From: Zunongwangia atlantica 22II14-10F7
Lineage (GTDB): Bacteria > Bacteroidota > Bacteroidia > Flavobacteriales > Flavobacteriaceae
DNA: 64,000 nucleotides
Direction: 5' to 3'
NCBI RefSeq assembly: GCF_002094855.1
Contig: NZ_ARYN01000007.1
Coordinates: forward strand, 183,344-247,343
Made by a program: the position numbers and the translations under genes. Below are positions 53,232 through 60,875 of this stretch, in pieces. Position 1 is the stretch's first letter. Every line of letters begins with the position of its first letter. Below the pieces are notes generated by a model. It was not told where the DNA came from and did no database searches. It saw nothing but the letters and a program-made list of their open reading frames with translations.

Positions 53232-54629
53232 TTATTTTATATCTTCAGCAATCTCTAATGCTTTGGTTAAGGCTCCAAGTTTGTTGTACACTTCCTGAAG
53301 CTCGTTCTCGTCTTTAGATTCTGAAACCACACCGGCACCGGCCTGGTAATGCAACTGATGATTTTTGCTCACAAAAGATCTAATGATGATCGCGTGGTTG
53401 AAGTTGCCGTGAAAGTCCATAAAGCCAATCGCACCACCGTAAGCGTCGCGGTTTACATTTTCACATTCTTCGATAAGTTTCATGGCGCTGTGTTTTGGCG
53501 CACCACTCAACGTCCCCGCCGGGAAAGTATCTGCCACCACCTGCATGGTTGGTGTATCTGGATTTTTGGTTCCGGTAACTTTACTTACCAGATGAATTAC
53601 ATGCGAGAAAAACTGAATTTCGCGATAGGTTTCTACTTTTACATTGCTTCCATTTCGGCTTAGATCGTTACGAGCCAGGTCTACCAACATTACGTGCTCG
53701 GCATTTTCTTTCTCGTCGGCACTAAGTTGTTTGGCAATTTCGGCGTCTTTTTCGTCGTTTCCGGTACGTTTAAAAGTTCCGGCAATTGGATGAATTTCGG
53801 CCTGACCTTCGTCTACGACCAATTGAGCTTCAGGCGAGCTACCAAATATTTTAAAGTTTCCGTAGTCGAAATAGAAAAGATATGGAGAAGGATTGATACT
53901 TCGTAAAGCGCGGTACACATTAAATTCGTCGCCTTTAAATTTTTGAGAAAAGCGTCTGGAAAGCACGATTTGGAAAACATCGCCACGATAACAGTGTTTT
54001 TTACCGAATTTTACCTGTTCGATAAATTCTTCGTCGGTTAGATTACTTTCGGTTTCGCCCTGGCGGTGGAAATCGTAAGTGGCAAAATTCTTAACGCTGA
54101 TAAGCTGCTCGATCTCTTCGATCTTATTATCATCACTATAGGAGTGGTTAAAAATAAACGCCTGATTATTGAAATGATTTATCGCGATGATGTTTTGGTA
54201 CACCGCGTAGTACATATCTGGTAATTCAAGATCGCCTTTTTTCTTGGTGATCTCGATGTCTTCAAAATAACGAACGCCATCGTAAGAAATGTAACCAAAA
54301 AGACCGTTGTTGATAAATTTAAAGTCAGATTCCTGGGTATCGAACAACTTTCCAAAATCCTGAATTTTCTCTGGAAGATTAACTTCAGGAGTGATTTTGG
54401 TTGTTTTTGAAGTACCATCTGGAAATTCTTCAGTAATTTCTTCGTTTTGAACTTTTATTGAAGCAATGGGATTACAGCAGATATAAGAAAAACTATTTTT
54501 ATTGGCGTGATAATCACTACTTTCTAGTAAAAGGCTATTTGGATATTTATCCCTTACTTTTAAATAAACACTAACCGGAGTAATAGTATCTGCTAAGAGT
54601 TTTTTGTAGTTGGTTTTTAATGTGTACAT
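53232..54629 (-). CDS. trpE: Anthranilate synthase component I
   Basis: A 465-residue chorismate-using enzyme. The N-terminal allosteric motif LLLESS near residue 37 implies feedback inhibition by tryptophan. The catalytic C-terminal half has GDVFQIVLSRRF (near 230), PIAGTFKRTG (near 280), LVDLARNDL (near 315), TFPAGTLSGAPKHSAM (near 370) and GAIGF (near 400). It converts chorismate and ammonia to anthranilate. ATG at 54629 begins MYTLKTNYK; an in-frame start at 54674 lies inside the attenuator terminator and is rejected. First structural gene after the trp leader. Confidence 0.97.
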   Translation of the reverse strand: MYTLKTNYKKLLADTITPVSVYLKVRDKYPNSLLLESSDYHANKNSFSYICCNPIASIKVQNEEITEEFPDGTSKTTKITPEVNLPEKIQDFGKLFDTQESDFKFINNGLFGYISYDGVRYFEDIEITKKKGDLELPDMYYAVYQNIIAINHFNNQAFIFNHSYSDDNKIEEIEQLISVKNFATYDFHRQGETESNLTDEEFIEQVKFGKKHCYRGDVFQIVLSRRFSQKFKGDEFNVYRALRSINPSPYLFYFDYGNFKIFGSSPEAQLVVDEGQAEIHPIAGTFKRTGNDEKDAEIAKQLSADEKENAEHVMLVDLARNDLSRNGSNVKVETYREIQFFSHVIHLVSKVTGTKNPDTPTMQVVADTFPAGTLSGAPKHSAMKLIEECENVNRDAYGGAIGFMDFHGNFNHAIIIRSFVSKNHQLHYQAGAGVVSESKDENELQEVYNKLGALTKALEIAEDIK

Positions 54630-54650
54630 AATTTTAAAGCATCTTGAAAC

Positions 54651-54680
54651 AAAAAAAGGCTTGTCGTGAGACAAGCCTTT
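54651..54680 (-). terminator. trp attenuator terminator
   Basis: On the minus strand AAAGGCTTGTC-TCAC-GACAAGCCTTT is followed by seven T, 21 nt before the trpE ATG. Its loop side contains CTCACGA (54664-54670), complementary to TCGTGAG at the end of the leader peptide gene (54713-54719), so an antiterminator can form instead. Confidence 0.9.
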
Positions 54681-54708
54681 TAGTTATATATTTTTATACA
54701 ATGGCAAT

Positions 54709-54771
54709 TTAGCTCACGAAGTTTGAACGTAAGTTAGACCACCACCAAGTATTTGCAATTCTGTTTTTCAT
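54709..54771 (-). CDS. trpL: trp leader peptide
   Basis: A 20-codon ORF upstream of trpE. It begins MKNRIANT, then three consecutive TGG codons (Trp 9-11), then SNLRSNFVS and TAA. Stalling of the ribosome at the Trp codons would cover CTTACG (54728-54733) and free CGTGAG (54713-54718) to pair with the terminator loop, allowing read-through when tryptophan is scarce. The ORF starts about at the predicted transcription start, so the leader message may be nearly leaderless. It fits the Bacteroidota trp leader class described by comparative genomics (Bacteroid-trp). Confidence 0.9.
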   Translation of the reverse strand: MKNRIANTWWWSNLRSNFVS

Positions 54772-54776
54772 TGTTT

Positions 54777-54807
54777 CAAATATAGTTATGAAATTTTAAA
54801 CAGCAAA
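54777..54807 (-). promoter_or_regulatory. trp operon promoter
   Basis: Minus-strand TTTG (54804-54807), a 19-nt spacer and TATATTTG (54777-54784): a full Bacteroidota promoter. The expected start site, a few nt after the TTTG, falls next to the leader ATG at 54771. Confidence 0.85.
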
Positions 54808-54820
54808 CATTTTATTAAAA

Positions 54821-54857
54821 AATAAATCCCGTAATCTGTAGGGTAGCTTACGGGATT
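54821..54857 (-). terminator. Intrinsic terminator after yceI
   Basis: On the plus strand AATCCCGTAA (54825-54834) and TTACGGGATT (54848-54857) form a 10-bp stem; the minus strand continues into a T-rich tract, 22 nt after the yceI stop. It separates the yceI operon from the trp promoter. Confidence 0.8.
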
Positions 54858-54879
54858 AAATTTACAATGGTTGGATTTT

Positions 54880-55449
54880 TTAGAATTTTAAATCTACAGA
54901 GATTTCAAAATCGTCATAGATTGTATTGTCCCCTAAATTATCGAAGAAACTTCCAGAACCATAACGAACTTCGTATTTAGTACGATCGATAGTTAAATCT
55001 GCAGTTGCACTTTTACCATCGTAAGTTAAATCGAATGCAATAGGATTAGTAATTCCTTTTATTGTAAGATCTGCAACAACACCGTAAGTATTACCAGATT
55101 TTTTAGAAGCAGTATTAATTACCAGTTTAGCATTTTTGTGATTAGCGGTACCAAAGAAATCATCAGATTTTAAGTGACCTTCTAATTTTCCTTTACTTTC
55201 ACCTTCTAAATCTGTTACATTAATAGACGTCATGTCTATAACAAATTCTCCACCTACTACTTTGTCGCCTTCTACATTAAGGAAACCAGATTCTAAATCT
55301 ATAGTCCCTTCGTGGTGACCTGTAACCTTTTTCCCTACCCAGGTAACTTTACTATCTTTTACATCTACTTTTTTAGCAATATTTGTAAATGATAATGTTG
55401 CAATTACAACAACTGAAGCCAGGGCTCCTTTAAAAACATTCTTTTTCAT
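54880..55449 (-). CDS. YceI family protein (polyisoprenoid-binding-like), exported
   Basis: A 189-residue protein with a signal peptide (about 1-26) and a lipocalin-like YceI barrel. Family landmarks are VTWVGKKVTGHHEGTIDLESGFLNV near residues 36-58, VIDMTSINVTDLEG, the LKSDDFFGTANH near 92, and GDLTIKGITNPIAFDL-like strands. YceI proteins bind amphiphilic isoprenoids in the periplasm. Third gene of the marR-nitroreductase-yceI operon, after a 21-nt gap, so likely controlled by the MarR regulator. Confidence 0.92.
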   Translation of the reverse strand: MKKNVFKGALASVVVIATLSFTNIAKKVDVKDSKVTWVGKKVTGHHEGTIDLESGFLNVEGDKVVGGEFVIDMTSINVTDLEGESKGKLEGHLKSDDFFGTANHKNAKLVINTASKKSGNTYGVVADLTIKGITNPIAFDLTYDGKSATADLTIDRTKYEVRYGSGSFFDNLGDNTIYDDFEISVDLKF

Positions 55450-55470
55450 AGCAATTTTTAATATTTGATT

Positions 55471-56103
55471 TTATATAAAGTTGAATAAATCCTCTGTTGA
55501 TTTGCGCACTTTGGTGGCATACTGATATTTGTCTTCTGCACTTCTATATCCTACACACGCAATAACCGCTGTATGAAGACCTTTTTCCTGTAGACCTAAA
55601 ATGTTATCGAATTCTTCAGCAGAAAAACCTTCCATTGGGCAAACATCAATTTTTAATTCGGCTGCAGTATTTAATAAAAAGCCAAGTGCCAGATAGCATT
55701 GTTTTTGTGCCCATTCATTTTGCATTTCAGCTGGCATTTGCAGTGTAGAATTTTTGATCATATCTGCCATGCCGTGTAAATCTTCTACATTCATATCTCT
55801 GGTTTCAGCAATATTTTTAATGTAGTTATCTACATAAGCTTCGTCCAGGCTTTTATGATTAGCAAAAACAACAACTTGAGAGGCATCTGTAAGTTGTGTT
55901 TGATTCCATGCGGCCGATTTTAGTTTTTGTCTTATTTCTGAATCTTCAATTACAAAGATTTGATAAGGTTGTAATCCATAAGATGACGCAGAAAGTTGAA
56001 CTCCTTCTAGAAGCGTTTCTAAATTCTCTTTGGATATTTTTTTAGTTGCATCAAATTTCTTGGTTGCGTATCTCCATTTAAGACTTTCAATAATAGAACT
56101 CAT
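55471..56103 (-). CDS. NAD(P)H-dependent oxidoreductase, nitroreductase family (NfsB-like)
   Basis: A 210-residue FMN enzyme. It begins MSSIIESLKWRYATKKFD, with FMN-contacting Arg/Lys, the SASSYGLQPYQIFVI segment near 36-50, LALGFLLNTAAELKIDVCPMEGF near 140-165 and the C-terminal FMN-binding VGYRSAEDKY region. It reduces quinones, nitro compounds or similar electrophiles. It lies 13 nt after the MarR gene in the same operon, a classic regulator/redox-enzyme unit. Confidence 0.93.
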   Translation of the reverse strand: MSSIIESLKWRYATKKFDATKKISKENLETLLEGVQLSASSYGLQPYQIFVIEDSEIRQKLKSAAWNQTQLTDASQVVVFANHKSLDEAYVDNYIKNIAETRDMNVEDLHGMADMIKNSTLQMPAEMQNEWAQKQCYLALGFLLNTAAELKIDVCPMEGFSAEEFDNILGLQEKGLHTAVIACVGYRSAEDKYQYATKVRKSTEDLFNFI

Positions 56104-56116
56104 ATTTTTAGTTTTA

Positions 56117-56566
56117 TTAGTTTCTTAATTTTTCAAGTGTTTCGTTTAGCTGGATTAACTCCTTTTTGTTGATGTGTTGTGAAAAGTTTTCTTCTAGCTG
56201 ATCTACAATAGGATCTAAGGTTTTTAATAGATTTAATCCTTCCCCAGTAATTACTATTTCAACTTTTCTTCGGTTCTCTTCGCAAATACAACGGTCTACA
56301 AGATTCTTTTTTATCAATTTATCTACCAGTCTGGTTGTATTACTCATCTTATTTACCATTCTATCCTGTATAGTGCTAAGATTTGCAGGCTTGCCTTTTT
56401 GGCCACGTAATATTCGTAATACGTTGAATTGTTGCATCGAAATCTCATAAGGCTTAAGGGCCTCATTCATCATCGTTGTAGCTTTTCCAGCACAAAGCAT
56501 AATGTTAATAACCAGTTTCTTAGTATCTATAAGATGATCTGTCTTTAAAAGCTCTTCCGTTTTCAT
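56117..56566 (-). CDS. MarR family transcriptional regulator
   Basis: A 149-residue winged-helix dimer. The core has a helix MQQFNVLRILRGQKGKPANLSTIQDRM near 44-70, the recognition helix region NTTRLVDKLIKKNLV near 75-90, the wing ICEENRRKVEIVIT near 93-107 and a C-terminal dimer helix. The three Cys residues (one in the MLCAG helix, two in DRCICEEN) could sense oxidants, but this is speculative. Its promoter is covered by a palindrome, so it probably represses its own operon with the nitroreductase and yceI. Confidence 0.92.
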   Translation of the reverse strand: MKTEELLKTDHLIDTKKLVINIMLCAGKATTMMNEALKPYEISMQQFNVLRILRGQKGKPANLSTIQDRMVNKMSNTTRLVDKLIKKNLVDRCICEENRRKVEIVITGEGLNLLKTLDPIVDQLEENFSQHINKKELIQLNETLEKLRN

Positions 56567-56578
56567 TGTTTCTACAAC

Positions 56579-56597
56579 ATTTGTATGTACAAATATA
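56579..56597 (-). promoter_or_regulatory. MarR operator overlapping its own -7 element
   Basis: A 16-bp palindrome ATTTGTA-TG-TACAAAT (56579-56594) lies 13 bp upstream of the marR ATG and overlaps the minus-strand -7 box TATATTTG (56590-56597). The size and position are typical of MarR autoregulatory operators. Confidence 0.75.
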
Positions 56598-56720
56598 TAA
56601 CGTGTTTTGAACTTAAATATTAAATAAATGTTAAAAAAATAAATTTGATTGAGAACCGAAGGAATGCGGTTGGTATAGATAATGTATCTTTACATTGCTT
56701 AATATAAAATGTACATTATA

Positions 56721-57035
56721 ATGAAAGAACTTGAACAGGAAGAATGGAGAGATCAGCTTAGTAAAGATGACAATGCAGCTATTCTTGACGTTAGAACTGA
56801 GGAAGAAGTTGAAGAAGGATATATTCCTAATTCTAAAAATATAGACATATATAAAGGGCAGGGATTTATTGATGAAGTAGAAAAACTGGATAAGGATAAA
56901 AATTACTATATCTATTGTAGATCTGGTAAGCGAAGTGCCCAGGCTTGTTCTATTTTAGATCAACTAGGTTTTGCAAACACTTATAATTTAGAAGGTGGAT
57001 TTATGAACTGGGACGGAGACACTATAGAAGGCTAA
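56721..57035 (+). CDS. Rhodanese-like sulfurtransferase (active-site Cys present)
   Basis: A 104-residue single-domain rhodanese. Landmarks are ILDVRTEEEVEEGYIPNSKNID near residues 21-42 and the active-site loop YCRSGKRS, with Cys66 as the persulfide carrier. It is cytoplasmic, without a signal. An ATG four codons upstream (56709, giving 108 residues) is also possible; homologues usually start MKxL. It overlaps the next gene through TAATG, so the two rhodaneses are translationally coupled. Confidence 0.9.
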   Translation: MKELEQEEWRDQLSKDDNAAILDVRTEEEVEEGYIPNSKNIDIYKGQGFIDEVEKLDKDKNYYIYCRSGKRSAQACSILDQLGFANTYNLEGGFMNWDGDTIEG

Positions 57036-57427
57036 TGAAAAAATACCTGCTAATAGTTACAATATCGCTTTTTTGCTTACAGTCTTGTAAAAAAGTAGAA
57101 GCCAGCGAAATCGACATGATTTCTCCTGAAGAAATGTTAGAGCGTATGCATAAGGATGATATTCAGGTTTTGGATGTGCGCTCACCTAAGGAATTTGATG
57201 ATGCTCATCTTTTTAAGGCCAAAAATATCATTTTGAGTGAAAACAATGATAACTCTTTGTTTTTTGATACTCTTGCGAAAGATAAACCAGTAGTTATCTA
57301 TGGTAAGAATAAAGAAAATACAAAAAAAGCTATAGAGATCTTAAAAGATGATGGTTTTGAAGAAGTTTATGAGCTTGAAGGAGGAATAGAAAACTGGATA
57401 TTGTTAGGAGGAGAAGTTTATAAGTAA
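57035..57427 (+). CDS. Rhodanese-like lipoprotein lacking the catalytic cysteine
   Basis: A 130-residue exported protein with a lipobox ending LQSC (Cys18) and one rhodanese domain (about 28-128). It is aligned with its neighbour by VLDVRSPKEFDDAHL and the C-terminal YELEGGIENW. The active-site position is Gly90 (IYGKNKEN instead of YCxSGxR), so it should not carry sulfur. It may bind a ligand or a partner in the periplasm; function unknown. Its ATG overlaps the stop of the active rhodanese gene. A strong terminator follows. Confidence 0.85.
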   Translation: MKKYLLIVTISLFCLQSCKKVEASEIDMISPEEMLERMHKDDIQVLDVRSPKEFDDAHLFKAKNIILSENNDNSLFFDTLAKDKPVVIYGKNKENTKKAIEILKDDGFEEVYELEGGIENWILLGGEVYK

Positions 57428-57445
57428 TCTTAAACTTTAAAAAAC

Positions 57446-57477
57446 AAAAAAACCACAGCAATGCTGTGGTTTTTTTT
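57446..57477 (+). terminator. Intrinsic terminator after the rhodanese pair
   Basis: AACCACAGC-AAT-GCTGTGGTT stem followed by a run of T, 24 nt after the stop at 57427. The remaining 240 bp to the protease gene are AT-rich and show no gene. Confidence 0.9.
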
Positions 57478-57717
57478 GTTTAAAATAATACGTTTTAGCA
57501 ATTAAACATTATAAATTTTAACATTTTATGTTAAAATAAAATTAACGCTCGAAGGATTTTGCTTAATCGCTTGTAAATGCTTAAACGTGGAGTAATATTT
57601 GTTAAATAATTGTAGGAAAATACCTATTCAGGTTCAGGGTTGACCTCTTTTTGATGTTGTAATGTTTCGATTAAATTATAATTTGGAAGGAAATAAACCA
57701 TTTATAAACTAAACATA

Positions 57718-58965
57718 ATGATGTTAAAAACTACACGTGCTTTAGCTGCAGGATTAAGTTTTGCAGCTTTGTTAGCCTCTTGTGCAAATGACAAAGAATC
57801 GAATGAGATTATTACTGAAGAACAATTAGCTGCTCCTGCAGAAGCTGCTGCGATAAAAGGGCAGTACATCGTGGTCTATAAAAACGATGTAGCCAAACAA
57901 GCCATTGGCGATCCTTCAGATTATGGGAAAGCACAGGAAGCGATGAAAGCTATGACTAAACGAATATTTCAGGAATCTGGTGTAAAAGATGCTGAAGTGA
58001 TTTCAACTTTTAGTAAAGCGATTAAAGGTGCTGCGATTAAATTAAGCGCAGATCAGGTGTCCAGACTTCAGAAAAGAGATGATATAGATTATATCGAAGA
58101 AGATAAAGTTGTAATCTTTGCACCGCCATGTGGCACACCAAACGGCGTTCCTTGTAGCGAAGATCCGGGAGATGGTGATGGCGGAGGAAGTTCTTCACAG
58201 GAAACACCTTATGGTATCGCCAGAGTGAACGGAGTCTCTTCTTACTCGGGATCTGGAGTAGCATGGGTAATAGATACAGGTATTGATCTAGATCACGAAG
58301 ATCTTAATGTTGATGCATCTAGAGGATTTAACGCTTTTACCAGTGGTAAAGACGGAAAATCTTTAGATGATGGAAACGGTCATGGTACTCATGTAGCTGG
58401 AACCATAGCCGCTTTAAATAATAATATTGGTGTTATAGGAGTTGCTCCTGGTGCTACAGTTATTCCAATTAAAGTATTAGATAGTAGAGGAAGTGGCTCA
58501 TATTCTGGTGTAATTGCCGGGGTAGATTATGTTGCGGCTAATGGTTCTAATGGAGATGTAGCTAATATGAGTCTTGGAGGGCCAATATCTCAGGCTTTAG
58601 ATGATGCTGTTCTTGCTGCTTCTCAGCAGGGAATTAAATTTGTTTTAGCTGCTGGTAATGAAAGTGACGATGCAAATAGTCATTCTCCAGCTAGAGTAAA
58701 CGGAAGTAATATTTATACAATTTCAGCTATGGATAGTAACGATTCATGGGCTTACTTTTCTAACTACGGAAATCCACCAGTAGATTATGTAGCGCCCGGA
58801 GTTGGAATTAAGAGTACCTGGAAAAGTGGAGGATATAATACAATTAGCGGAACATCTATGGCTTCACCACATGCAGCCGGAGTTCTATTGCTTGGAAATC
58901 CATCTACAGATGGAACTGTATCTGGAGATCCAGATGGAACCAGTGATGCAATTATTGTGCATTAA
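57718..58965 (+). CDS. S8 family serine peptidase (subtilisin-like), lipoprotein with I9 propeptide
   Basis: A 415-residue protease. The signal has a lipobox ending ALLASC (Cys22). An inhibitor I9 propeptide (about 48-135, GQYIVVYKNDV to DDIDYIEEDKVV) precedes the S8 domain, with catalytic Asp186 in WVIDTGID, His222 in GNGHGTHVAG and Ser380 in SGTSMASPH; the oxyanion Asn is in LAAGNES near 314. A Gly/Asp/Ser-rich linker joins propeptide and catalytic domain. It should mature by self-cleavage in the envelope. The C-terminus after the Ser helix is short and ends SDAIIVH, as in other Bacteroidota members. Confidence 0.93.
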   Translation: MMLKTTRALAAGLSFAALLASCANDKESNEIITEEQLAAPAEAAAIKGQYIVVYKNDVAKQAIGDPSDYGKAQEAMKAMTKRIFQESGVKDAEVISTFSKAIKGAAIKLSADQVSRLQKRDDIDYIEEDKVVIFAPPCGTPNGVPCSEDPGDGDGGGSSSQETPYGIARVNGVSSYSGSGVAWVIDTGIDLDHEDLNVDASRGFNAFTSGKDGKSLDDGNGHGTHVAGTIAALNNNIGVIGVAPGATVIPIKVLDSRGSGSYSGVIAGVDYVAANGSNGDVANMSLGGPISQALDDAVLAASQQGIKFVLAAGNESDDANSHSPARVNGSNIYTISAMDSNDSWAYFSNYGNPPVDYVAPGVGIKSTWKSGGYNTISGTSMASPHAAGVLLLGNPSTDGTVSGDPDGTSDAIIVH

Positions 58966-58990
58966 TTTTAATTAGTTCAATAGAGTTTTT

Positions 58991-59022
58991 AAAGCGGCAT
59001 TGATTTTTCAATGTCGCTTTTT
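58991..59022 (+). terminator. Intrinsic terminator after the subtilisin gene
   Basis: AAAGCGGCATTGA and TCAATGTCGCTTT pair with one wobble around TTTT and run into T. It lies 26 nt after the stop at 58965. Confidence 0.85.
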
Positions 59023-59296
59023 GTGTATTGATGTATATTAGAACGGAAGGATTTTTCTATGTTTTAGGGAATCAATTTTTTAAATTAAATGTGATGAAAA
59101 ATGTTTAAGGTGTTGTTAGTTAGAAATATAAGTTTGGCTTTGTAGAGCTGAAAGAAACGTTTTTTAGTGTAGTTTGTTTGTATTCAATTAGTTAGAATTT
59201 TAGACCGTTTTTTTTCAAAATTTAAAAAAAGTAATGAGTTTATTTCAGAATTGATATATTTACCTCATTAACTTTTCCCTAAAAAATTATTAGTTA
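59023..59296. other. AT-rich intergenic region without gene
   Basis: No credible ORF or RNA structure was seen here. A TATATTTA box near 59256-59263 resembles the -7 element and could drive the barrel protein gene, but the last base differs from consensus. Confidence 0.4.
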
Positions 59297-59995
59297 ATGA
59301 AGAAAATTTTTACTCTTTTTACTTTTATCATATTAGTTAGTTCCAGTGTGTTTTCTCAGGATTTTATGATTGGGCTTAAAGCGGGTGTAAACATTGGACA
59401 TGGTGGCGAAATTGCCGGTTTAACCTCAAGTGCAAACTATACAGGAGATACTTATTTTTCAAATCCAAGTGAAGGTTTTCATGGCGGTATTTTTGGACAG
59501 TATAATTTCGGGAAATACTTTTTAAGATTAGAAGGAATGTATAATACGGTTACAACCGAGTTTCCTTTTGATATACGGCCAGCAGAATACCAGATGAATA
59601 AAATTAACGTGCCTCTTTTGTTGGGATATCATTTTTGGGGTCCTTTAGATGTTTATCTTGGCCCAGCTTATAATAGTACCGTTGGAGATGTTACTTTACA
59701 GGGAATGGAAAATAATAGAGGCGTGGTAGAGAATATATCAAGTAGTTACTTGTCTGCAAATATTGGGGTGAAAGCTCATTTTGGGCGTTTTGAAGTCGAT
59801 GCGCGTTATGAGTATAACTTTAGTTCTAACGAGCCTTATAGAATCGATATGATTAATAGTGCTTATGGTATTAACCTGGCCTCTTTTGAGAGTAGAAGAA
59901 TTCATCAACTAATGATAAGTGTGGCAGTAGGTCTTTTTGATTCTAAATACAGGCCACAACGATCAAAAAGAAAAAGAGGATGTTATTTTAAATAA
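59297..59995 (+). CDS. Outer-membrane beta-barrel protein, PorT/OmpA-like barrel
   Basis: A 232-residue protein with a Sec signal peptide (about 1-20, ending VFSQ). A barrel of alternating strands follows (DFMIGLKAGVNIGHG, GFHGGIFGQYNFGKYFLRLEGMYN, INVPLLLGYHFWGPLDVYLGPAYN, LSANIGVKAHFGRFEVDARYEYNF, QLMISVAVGLF), typical of the OMP_b-brl_2/PorT-like families. The C-terminus is unusual: after the last strand it carries a basic tail KYRPQRSKRKRGCYFK. Function unknown. Terminated by a strong hairpin. Confidence 0.85.
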   Translation: MKKIFTLFTFIILVSSSVFSQDFMIGLKAGVNIGHGGEIAGLTSSANYTGDTYFSNPSEGFHGGIFGQYNFGKYFLRLEGMYNTVTTEFPFDIRPAEYQMNKINVPLLLGYHFWGPLDVYLGPAYNSTVGDVTLQGMENNRGVVENISSSYLSANIGVKAHFGRFEVDARYEYNFSSNEPYRIDMINSAYGINLASFESRRIHQLMISVAVGLFDSKYRPQRSKRKRGCYFK

Positions 59996-60031
59996 AATCG
60001 ACTTCAATTTTACAGAATTTAAATTACATAA

Positions 60032-60054
60032 AAAAGCTCCTTTTAGGAGCTTTT
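60032..60054 (+). terminator. Intrinsic terminator after the barrel protein gene
   Basis: AAAAGCTCC-tttta-GGAGCTTTT followed by T-rich sequence, 36 nt after the stop at 59995. Confidence 0.85.
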
Positions 60055-60073
60055 ATATTTTGAGGGAATAAGA

Positions 60074-60146
60074 AAAAAAGCAGTAGCTTAAGAATGAAAA
60101 AATATCTAAAAACCACCAATAAAAACAATTTCGCTACTGCTTTTTT
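60074..60146. other. Long-loop inverted repeat with a 22-codon ORF inside
   Basis: Perfect 14-bp arms AAAAAAGCAGTAGC and GCTACTGCTTTTTT enclose 45 nt. An ORF from an ATG in the loop (60094-60162, MKKYLKTTNKNNFATAFLSP plus two more residues) reads through the right arm. It may be a second terminator with an unusually long loop. The region 60163-60357 shows no other structure beyond a random-looking 20-codon ORF. Confidence 0.45.
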
Positions 60147-60357
60147 ATCACCTAACCACTAATCTTTCTTATTGATGGTTCAAAAATACGCTGTAGTAGG
60201 GGTAAAGGATGAGATTTTAGATGAAGTATCGTTTTAGCGAAGACGAGTAGAAGAATTATTGGGTTGAATGGAGAAAAGTTCGATTAGTTTCTAAGTTAAA
60301 ATAATCTTGTTTTTATGTAAAGCTGATATTCGATCTTTTAGCATGCTTTTTTTACAT

Positions 60358-60388
60358 AAAAAAACCGGTTTCATTTGAAACCGGTTTT
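60358..60388 (-). terminator. Terminator of the thrS-infC-rpmI-rplT operon
   Basis: Perfect hairpin AAAACCGGTTTC-attt-GAAACCGGTTTT, followed on the minus strand by T-rich sequence, 30 nt after the rplT stop. Confidence 0.9.
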
Positions 60389-60417
60389 CTTTATAAGAGA
60401 GTAATAATTGTTTTTAT

Positions 60418-60762
60418 TTATTTTACTTTATCAACAATTGCTTTAAACGCCTCTGGGTGGTTCATTGCTAAATCAGCTAAAACCTTACGGTTTAATCCAA
60501 TTTCGTTAGCCTTTACTTTACCCATAAATTGCGAATAAGACATTCCTTGTTGACGAGCAGCAGCATTAATACGCATAATCCATAATGAACGGAAGTTACG
60601 TTTTTTAGCTTTGCGATCTCTATAAGAGTAAAGCATAGCTTTTTCAACTGCATTTTTTGCTACTGTCCAAACGTTTTTACGTCTTCCAAAGTAGCCTTTT
60701 GCTTGCTTAAGAACCTTTTTTCTTCTAGCTCTTTTTGCAACAGAATTTACTGATCTTGGCAT
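60418..60762 (-). CDS. rplT: 50S ribosomal protein L20
   Basis: A 114-residue basic protein with the L20 signature: N-terminal [28 protein letters not shown], then [27 protein letters not shown] near 45-71 and [21 protein letters not shown] at the end. It binds 23S rRNA early in 50S assembly and in other bacteria represses its own operon. The 113-nt gap before it, after rpmI, could carry such an rRNA-mimic site, but I could not draw a convincing one. Confidence 0.97.
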   Translation of the reverse strand: MPRSVNSVAKRARRKKVLKQAKGYFGRRKNVWTVAKNAVEKAMLYSYRDRKAKKRNFRSLWIMRINAAARQQGMSYSQFMGKVKANEIGLNRKVLADLAMNHPEAFKAIVDKVK

Positions 60763-60875
60763 AATTTTAAAATTTTGTAGCAGGCGACCGAAAATCGATA
60801 CTTTTAAATTAAAATTTTCATTTTAATTTGCCCAACTCCAGGGTTTATAAATGATTTAAACCGTTAATCTTCAGA

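Noticed and set aside
57718..58965. Truncated subtilisin
   Set aside because: The C-terminus after the active Ser is short, but the whole catalytic triad is present and the ending resembles that of other Bacteroidota S8 proteases; a strong terminator follows.
60175..60237. 20-codon ORF (MVQKYAVVGVKDE...) in the barrel/rplT gap
   Set aside because: Short, no recognisable family, and such ORFs are expected by chance in AT-rich gaps.
60763..60875. L20 leader / rRNA-mimic regulatory structure between rpmI and rplT
   Set aside because: I could not find a convincing pseudoknot or rRNA-like fold by eye in this AT-rich gap.
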